Origin: RUG12461 sp045661345
GTDB lineage: Bacteria; Bacillota; Clostridia; Lachnospirales; Lachnospiraceae
Length of the DNA stretch: 64,000 nucleotides
Direction of reading: 5' to 3'
Assembly (NCBI GenBank): GCA_045661345.1
Contig: JAZRFM010000021.1
Span: 1 to 64,000, forward strand
Shown: one piece after another, positions 58,534-64,000 of the stretch
Layout: each line of letters begins with the position of its first letter
Numbering within the stretch: the stretch's first letter is position 1
Notes under the pieces: model-generated
What the model was told of the DNA's origin: nothing
The model's database searches: none
The model's input: only the letters and a program-made list of their open reading frames with translations
Made by a program: the position numbers and the translations under genes

Positions 58534-60426
58534 ATGTCCTATACAGGTTACACACCCGTTGGTGATGTGCTGTCACTGGCATTGTCCGTACTTCTTGTTG
58601 TGCTCATCAATACAGCCTATGTGACGAGAAAAAAGACCTTCCGGATCTTTCAGATCATGTTGGTCGCAGAGATAGTAGCTTCGGTTTCGGATATGATCTA
58701 CCATCTGCTGTTGGATGTTTATCCGATACAAAGGATGCCGATCTATTTGTTTCGCATCCTGCAGCATGCGGCGCTCTATCTGCTGCTGTGGCTTTTTGTC
58801 TATTATCTGCAGGAAATTCTGCATCTTCCAGGTGCCAGAAGGCGGTATTATTTTTCTGTTTCCGGAACCGCCGTGCTCGTGGCGGGCGGCACCGATATTT
58901 TCCTGACGGTCACCGGAAAAGGCTTTCAGGTGGATGCATCCGGCGTCCTCAGAGAATCGGGATGGCTGTTTGCGGTGTCCTACGCCTTTTTCGTCGGAAT
59001 GATCTTTTACCTGCTGATCCGGTATCGTGCACGTATGGTGCCGCAGATCTTCCGCGGGCTTCTGCTGACCTTTCTTTTCTGCCTGATCATTCACGGCATA
59101 CAGGGATGGAATCATCAGAGCTCCTTTACGACGGCGATCTACATCCTCCCGATCATTGCCCTCATGTATCTTTTACATTCCAACCCCTACGAGATGACAA
59201 CGGGTGCTGTCAATGAGGAGGCCTTTCAGGATACGGTGTATGAGGCCTACAGGAAAAAGCAGAGGATGATGCTGATGTTTCTGCACCTCCAGGACTTTGA
59301 AAGCTACAATTCCTTTACCGAGGATCTGCAGTTTGAAATCTTCCGCTTCTTCACCGGGATCGTAAAAAAGGGAACCCTGTTTCGTGTGGCAGGCGGCCGC
59401 CTTGCACTGGTTTTCCGGGAGGCGGATAACCCGGATATGGAGGAGACATCCGGGAAGGTGGAGGACAGCTTTTACAACCTGTATGAACGCTACCAGATCC
59501 CGTTTAAGGTGGTGATCATGGAAAACGATGAAAAGATCAGCGCCAACGGGGACTATACCAGATTTTTGCTGTTCATGGAGGAAAGGATCCCGGCAAATAC
59601 GTATTACCATGTGACGGAAGAAGATAAAGAGCTGTTCAGAAAACAGCAGCTGATCTTATCCGAGCTGGAGGATATCAAGGAGAAAGGGGATCCGAATGAC
59701 CCGCGGGTGCTGGTTTACTGTCAGCCTGTGTATCACGTGCAAAACCAGATGTATGACACGGCGGAAGCGTTGATGAGGTTGAAGCTGCCGGGGCTTGGCA
59801 TCGTATACCCGGATCAGTTTATTCCCCTTGCGGAGGAACACAAACTGATCCACACCCTCTCACTTGTGATCCTGAACAAGACCTGCGCCGAGATCCGAAA
59901 GCTTCTGGATGAGGGGTATATCATCAGCCGGATCTCTGTGAACTTTGCAGTACAGGAAGTGTACGGTCGGCATTTTTGCGAGGATATCCTGCGGGTGATC
60001 CACGACAACGGGATCCCCTGTGAAAAGATTGCCATTGAGCTGACGGAGAGCCAGAACACGGCGGATTTTGAAATGGTGAAATCCAGGATCGAAGAGCTGC
60101 AGGAGCACGGGATCAAGTTTTATCTGGATGATTTCGGCACGGGCTATTCCAACGTGGAACGTATCATGGAACTGCCCTTTGATATCATCAAATTTGACCG
60201 GTCGCTGGTGCTTGAATCCAGCAAGAGTCAAAACTCCGAATTCATGGTCAACACCTTTGCGGATATGTTCCGGAACCTGGACTACCGCGTGCTGTATGAG
60301 GGTGTGGAGAACGATGTTGACGAGGAGCGTTGTATTCGAATGTATGCGCAGTATCTGCAGGGCTATAAGTACAGCAAGCCCATTGAGATTGAACGGCTGC
60401 GCGAGTATCTGACAAAGGTGGCTTGA
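58534..60426 (+). CDS. EAL-domain protein with degenerate GGDEF
   Basis: A 630-residue membrane signalling protein. About seven hydrophobic segments occupy residues 10-225. A GGDEF-like domain (about 230-360) is degenerate, with AGGRLALVF in place of the active site. A C-terminal EAL phosphodiesterase domain (about 385-628) appears complete: AEALMR, the ISVNFAVQEV Asn, AIELTES, the catalytic DDFGTGYSN (Asp532-Asp533), FDIIKFDRSL and YEGVEN. It should hydrolyse cyclic di-GMP; the GGDEF-like part is probably regulatory. AAGGAGC precedes the ATG. Likely cotranscribed with the receptor upstream, and 4 nt before pcrA. Confidence 0.88.
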   Translation: MSYTGYTPVGDVLSLALSVLLVVLINTAYVTRKKTFRIFQIMLVAEIVASVSDMIYHLLLDVYPIQRMPIYLFRILQHAALYLLLWLFVYYLQEILHLPGARRRYYFSVSGTAVLVAGGTDIFLTVTGKGFQVDASGVLRESGWLFAVSYAFFVGMIFYLLIRYRARMVPQIFRGLLLTFLFCLIIHGIQGWNHQSSFTTAIYILPIIALMYLLHSNPYEMTTGAVNEEAFQDTVYEAYRKKQRMMLMFLHLQDFESYNSFTEDLQFEIFRFFTGIVKKGTLFRVAGGRLALVFREADNPDMEETSGKVEDSFYNLYERYQIPFKVVIMENDEKISANGDYTRFLLFMEERIPANTYYHVTEEDKELFRKQQLILSELEDIKEKGDPNDPRVLVYCQPVYHVQNQMYDTAEALMRLKLPGLGIVYPDQFIPLAEEHKLIHTLSLVILNKTCAEIRKLLDEGYIISRISVNFAVQEVYGRHFCEDILRVIHDNGIPCEKIAIELTESQNTADFEMVKSRIEELQEHGIKFYLDDFGTGYSNVERIMELPFDIIKFDRSLVLESSKSQNSEFMVNTFADMFRNLDYRVLYEGVENDVDEERCIRMYAQYLQGYKYSKPIEIERLREYLTKVA

Positions 60427-60430
60427 AAAG

Positions 60431-62725
60431 ATGGACTTACTGCAAAACTTAAACGAACAACAACAGGAAGCGGTGCGCACGGTAGACGGGCCGCTTCTTA
60501 TTATTGCGGGGGCTGGCTCCGGGAAGACAAGGGTGCTGACCAACCGGACCGCCTATCTCATCAAAGAGTGCGGCGTGGCGCCATGGAATATTCTGGCAGT
60601 CACATTTACGAACAAGGCAGCGGGGGAGATGCGGGAGCGAATCGATGACCTGGTGGGGTTTGGCTCGGACGGCATCTGGGTGGCGACGTTCCATGCGACC
60701 TGCGTGCGGATTCTGCGGCGTTTCATCGACAGGCTCGGTTATGGTACGAATTTCACGATCTATGACAGCGATGACCAGAAAATCGTGGTGCGGGATGTCT
60801 GCAAGCGGCTGCAGATCGATACGAAGCTGATGAAGGAGCGTGTTTTTCTGAATGCGATTTCTTCCGCCAAGGACGAGCTCATCGGTCCGGAGGAATTTGA
60901 AAGACGCGCGGGAAGCGATTATAAGGAGCAGCGGATTGCGCTGGTTTACCGGGCGTATCAGGAGACACTGAAGAAGAGCAATGCACTGGATTTTGACGAC
61001 CTGATCCGGCTGACCGTGGAGCTTTTTCAGCTGGATGCACAAGTGCTGGATTATTACCGGGAAAAGTTTCGCTATATCATGGTGGACGAGTATCAGGACA
61101 CCAATACGGCACAGTTTGAGCTGATCCGGCTTCTGGCGGGGAAGTATCAGAATCTGTGCGTGGTGGGAGATGATGATCAGTCGATCTACAAATTCCGGGG
61201 CGCCAATATTTACAACATCCTGAATTTCGAGCACCAGTTTCCCGATGCGCGCGTAATCAAGCTGGAACAGAATTACCGGTCCACGCAAAGGATCCTGGAT
61301 GCGGCTAACGCCGTGATCGGGCACAACACGTCCCGGAAGGAAAAAAGTCTCTGGACCGAAAAGGATGGCGGGGAAAAAATCATCTTCCGCCAGTTTGATA
61401 CGGCACCGGAGGAGGCGGAGTATATCTCCCATGACATCTGGAAAAAGAAGCAGCATCAGGGCATCCCTTACTGCGACAGTGCGATCCTCTACCGGACCAA
61501 TGCACAGTCCCGCCTTTTTGAGGAACGGTTTATCAATGCGGGGATTCCTTACAAAATCATCGGCGGGATCAACTTCTATGCGCGGCGTGAGATCAAGGAC
61601 ATTCTGGCGTATCTGAAAACCGTGGACAATGCGAGTGATGATCTTGCCGTAAAACGAATCATCAATGTACCGAAACGGGGGATCGGTGCAACGACCATCG
61701 CAAAAGCGGATACCTTCGCAATGGAGCAGGGAGTGACGTTTTTTGAAGCACTGGAGCGTGCGGAGGAGATTCCGGGGCTGTCCCGTGCGGCGGCAAAGCT
61801 TACCGCGTTTGTGAATTTTATCTATGTGCTCCGTGCAAAGGCGAGAGAGATGACGATCTCCGAACTGATTGAGGAGATCTTTGAGGAGACCGGCTATATC
61901 CGCGAGCTGGAAGCAGAGAGCACGGATGAAGCGGAAGCCAGGATCGAGAACCTGGACGAACTGATCAGTAAGGCGTCGGCCTACGAGGAGAGCTTTGCGG
62001 ATCGGGAGGATGCAGAGGATCCTGAGGGAGAGCTTGATGAAGAGGAGAGTGCCGGGGAGCCGACACTGTCCGGCTTCCTGGAAGAGGTGGCACTGGTGGC
62101 GGATATCGATGAGCTTTCCGCGGAAAGTGATTATGTGGTGCTGATGACGCTGCACAGTGCGAAGGGGCTGGAGTTCCCGAATGTCTATCTGGCCGGGATG
62201 GAGGATGGATTGTTTCCGAGCTATCTGTCCATCTCGAGCGAGAACCCGACCTCGGAGCTGGAGGAAGAGAGAAGGCTTTGCTATGTGGGCATTACCCGGG
62301 CAATGGAGTACCTCACCATCACCGCGGCGAAGATGCGGATGGTCCGCGGGGAGACGCAGTACAACACGGTTTCCCGCTTTGTAAAGGAGATTCCCCGATC
62401 CCTGCTGGATGGCGAGGTTCGATCGAAGGAAGTGCGGCGGTCGGAAGAGGACCCGTCTCCGGGCGCAAAAAAAGCATATCGGGAGCCGCCCTATTACCTG
62501 ACCCAGAGCTGCCCGAAAAGCTTTTCTTCCGGGAGAACGGATAAGATCACGCTGGATTATGGCGTGGGAGATCGCGTGAGTCATGTGAAATTCGGAAACG
62601 GAACGGTCACGGCAATTGTGGAAGGCGGACGTGACTATGAAGTGACCGTGGATTTTGACGGGGCGGGAACGAAAAAAATGTTTGCCATGTTCGCCAAATT
62701 AAAAAATCTGCGTGAAAAAAGATAG
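60431..62725 (+). CDS. pcrA: ATP-dependent DNA helicase PcrA (UvrD/Rep family)
   Basis: A 764-residue superfamily 1A helicase, full length for PcrA. Motifs in order: Q motif LNEQQQEAV, Walker A AGAGSGKT (26-33), Ia TFTNKAAGEMRERI, II VDEYQDTN, III GDDDQSIYKFRGA, IV LEQNYRSTQRI, V VLMTLHSAKGLEFPNVYLAG, VI EERRLCYVGITRA. The C-terminus ends in the small Tudor-like segment with VGDRVSHVKFGNGTV. It has an acidic insertion (DREDAEDPEGELDEEESAGE) near residue 525. It works in DNA repair and replication-conflict resolution. Confidence 0.96.
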   Translation: MDLLQNLNEQQQEAVRTVDGPLLIIAGAGSGKTRVLTNRTAYLIKECGVAPWNILAVTFTNKAAGEMRERIDDLVGFGSDGIWVATFHATCVRILRRFIDRLGYGTNFTIYDSDDQKIVVRDVCKRLQIDTKLMKERVFLNAISSAKDELIGPEEFERRAGSDYKEQRIALVYRAYQETLKKSNALDFDDLIRLTVELFQLDAQVLDYYREKFRYIMVDEYQDTNTAQFELIRLLAGKYQNLCVVGDDDQSIYKFRGANIYNILNFEHQFPDARVIKLEQNYRSTQRILDAANAVIGHNTSRKEKSLWTEKDGGEKIIFRQFDTAPEEAEYISHDIWKKKQHQGIPYCDSAILYRTNAQSRLFEERFINAGIPYKIIGGINFYARREIKDILAYLKTVDNASDDLAVKRIINVPKRGIGATTIAKADTFAMEQGVTFFEALERAEEIPGLSRAAAKLTAFVNFIYVLRAKAREMTISELIEEIFEETGYIRELEAESTDEAEARIENLDELISKASAYEESFADREDAEDPEGELDEEESAGEPTLSGFLEEVALVADIDELSAESDYVVLMTLHSAKGLEFPNVYLAGMEDGLFPSYLSISSENPTSELEEERRLCYVGITRAMEYLTITAAKMRMVRGETQYNTVSRFVKEIPRSLLDGEVRSKEVRRSEEDPSPGAKKAYREPPYYLTQSCPKSFSSGRTDKITLDYGVGDRVSHVKFGNGTVTAIVEGGRDYEVTVDFDGAGTKKMFAMFAKLKNLREKR

Positions 62726-62741
62726 TCAGAATGAACGGAGT

Positions 62742-62750
62742 GTGGTATAC
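62742..62750 (+). promoter_or_regulatory. Extended -10 promoter
   Basis: TGG TATACT at 62742-62750 just after pcrA; the -35 region is weak. Transcription would begin about 75 nt before the small acidic-tail gene at 62832. Confidence 0.55.
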
Positions 62751-62831
62751 TGAGCGTAGCGCGAAGACGAATGTGGTTCGTCCATATATGACGTGTGGAT
62801 TTACGATAAAGCAGTAAAGGAGAGTAAAGGT

Positions 62832-63110
62832 ATGGGTACGAAAATGCAGGAATTAAAAGGACTACTCGCGACGAATATCGGCACGATGAGGCAGGCAATG
62901 CATGAGCATCAACTCACGATCAAAAAGCCGACACTGAAAATGGTGCTGATCACCATCGCGATTGTTGTCGGAATCGCCATTTTGATTTATGCGTTGTATC
63001 GGTTCTTCTCACCGGATTATCTCGATGATTTTGAAGATGATTTTGACGATGACTTTGACGATGATTTCTTTGACGACGATATAGACGATCTGGATGATGC
63101 AGGAGTGTAA
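62832..63110 (+). CDS. Small membrane protein with poly-acidic tail
   Basis: A 92-residue protein of unknown function. It has a helical basic N-terminus, one transmembrane helix (about 38-59: VLITIAIVVGIAILIYALY), and a C-terminal tail of about 30 residues that is mostly Asp with Phe and Glu at regular spacing (DDF repeats). The tail could bind divalent cations or mimic nucleic acid. The start is ATG 62832 after AAAGG. It lies 8 nt before the RlmD-type gene, whose ribosome binding site is inside its 3' end. Confidence 0.7.
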   Translation: MGTKMQELKGLLATNIGTMRQAMHEHQLTIKKPTLKMVLITIAIVVGIAILIYALYRFFSPDYLDDFEDDFDDDFDDDFFDDDIDDLDDAGV

Positions 63111-63118
63111 ACGCAGCG

Positions 63119-64000
63119 ATGGGATGTCCGCATTTCGGGAGCTGCGGCGGGTGTGACTGCCAGGATCTGACTTATGAGGAACAGTTGATGAGAAAGGAGC
63201 GCGAAGTATTTGCGCTCCTTTTTGACGTTGTACAAAACAGATCCTGTCTCTACGAGAAGGCAGTGGAGAGCCCGCTTCGCAGCGGTTACCGCAACAAAAT
63301 GGAATACACCTTTGGAAATGAGAAGAAAGACGGCCCGCTGACACTGGGACTGCACAGAAGAAAGAGCTTCTTTGACATTTTGCCGGTGACGGACTGCAAT
63401 ATCGTGGACGCGGATTTCCGCCGGATTCTGTCAGCGACGACGGACTATTTCAGAGAACGAAAGATTCCCTTTTTTCACCGCAAAAGTCATACGGGGTATC
63501 TGCGTCATCTATTGGTGCGGAAGGGCGCCCATACGGGGGAGATCCTTATCGACCTGGTCACCACATGGAACGGGAACCGGCCCCGGGAGCGCTACGGGGA
63601 CAAGCGAGATTTTCCGGTTGACCGTTGCTTTGTGCCGGAGGAGGAAGCGCTTCTTGCGGGATATGTTGAGACACTCAGGGCACTGCCCTTTGACGGGACG
63701 CTCTGCGGGATTTTGCACACCAGAAATGACAGCATGGCGGATGTGATCCGGGACGAGGGCACCGACCTTTTGTACGGGCGGGAATATTTCTACGAAGAGC
63801 TCCTGTCACTCCGGTTTCGAATCACGCCCTTTTCCTTTTTTCAGACGAATTCTCTCGGTGCGGAGGCGCTTTATTCAGTGGTACGGGAGTATGTACTGGC
63901 GGCGGGCGGAGAATCGCTTTCTGCTGCGCCGTTGGCGGGTGACGGATTGCCTTCTGCTGCGCCGTTGGCGGGTGACGATGCGACGTCCCTGTCTTCTGAC
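63119..64000 (+). CDS. rlmD: 23S rRNA (uracil-5-)-methyltransferase RlmD-type, partial
   Basis: The first 294 codons of a TrmA/RlmCD-family rRNA methyltransferase; the frame is open to the window edge. It starts with CPHFGSCGGCDCQDL, giving three cysteines of the 4Fe-4S cluster (Cys3, Cys9, Cys12); the fourth is in VTDCNIVD. RSGYRNKMEYTFG and FRITPFSFFQTNSLGAEALY are typical family motifs. The SAM-binding and catalytic Cys regions lie beyond the window. ATG 63119 has only a distant AGGAG (13 nt), so coupling to the previous gene is likely. Near the window end a tandem repeat adds extra SAAPLAGD units in the loop before the SAM domain. Confidence 0.9.
   Translation, partial: MGCPHFGSCGGCDCQDLTYEEQLMRKEREVFALLFDVVQNRSCLYEKAVESPLRSGYRNKMEYTFGNEKKDGPLTLGLHRRKSFFDILPVTDCNIVDADFRRILSATTDYFRERKIPFFHRKSHTGYLRHLLVRKGAHTGEILIDLVTTWNGNRPRERYGDKRDFPVDRCFVPEEEALLAGYVETLRALPFDGTLCGILHTRNDSMADVIRDEGTDLLYGREYFYEELLSLRFRITPFSFFQTNSLGAEALYSVVREYVLAAGGESLSAAPLAGDGLPSAAPLAGDDATSLSSD
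63919..63976 (+). repeat. Tandem repeat inside rlmD-type gene
   Basis: A 25-bp identical unit occurs at 63919-63943 and 63952-63976 (period 33 bp, 11 codons), each encoding SAAPLAGD. The frame is kept. Confidence 0.85.

Overview
The window looks like chromosome of a Gram-positive anaerobe of the Lachnospiraceae (class Clostridia). This is inferred from strong AGGAGG-type ribosome binding sites, near-consensus sigma-A promoters, a LytS/YesN sugar-sensing system, many lipoprotein sugar-binding proteins, split transketolase, clostripain, DUF1002 and DUF368 proteins, and GC-rich core genes. No rRNA, tRNA or CRISPR array was recognised.

Region 1-6237 is AT-richer accessory DNA. An IS1634-type element (about 154-1862) has cut the 5' end off a large gene whose remaining product carries a RyR-like segment and a C-terminal PD-(D/E)xK nuclease. 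A separate RyR-domain protein overlaps it in an operon, and a convergent XRE regulator follows. This is the best candidate for an undescribed conflict or nucleotide-sensing system. Several small unknown proteins follow.

Region 6238-14323 holds a gene-free GC-rich stretch, a secreted DUF1002 protein, an unknown membrane protein with an apparently leaderless promoter, a methyltransferase, NAD synthetase, an L,D-transpeptidase and an AraC regulator. Region 14590-23776 is a galactoside operon: sugar ABC transporter (binding protein and two permeases, no ATPase), GH2 beta-galactosidase, galactokinase and GalT.

Region 24388-29569 is a sensory operon with a LytS-type kinase and YesN-type regulator flanked by two periplasmic-binding-type proteins. 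Next come a double cyclic-nucleotide-binding protein and a PAS-class III nucleotide cyclase (29719-32092), then a multiple-monosaccharide ABC transporter with two paralogous permeases (32317-37429). A recombinase remnant and a VapBC toxin-antitoxin module (37534-38849) form a second accessory patch.

Region 39136-64000 holds a CASTOR/POLLUX-like channel and a clostripain-family lipoprotein. An L-arabinose and pentose-phosphate cluster follows (FGGY kinase, transketolase halves, AraA, AraD). Then come an MscS channel fused to Cache-type ectodomains, and a tightly packed run of DUF624 protein, two aminotransferases, a DUF368 transporter and a PdaA-like deacetylase. The window ends with a chemotaxis-type receptor lacking an ectodomain, an EAL protein with degenerate GGDEF, PcrA helicase, an acidic-tailed membrane protein and the 5' part of an RlmD-type methyltransferase that runs off the end. 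Sugar uptake, external sugar sensing and second-messenger signalling are the dominant themes.
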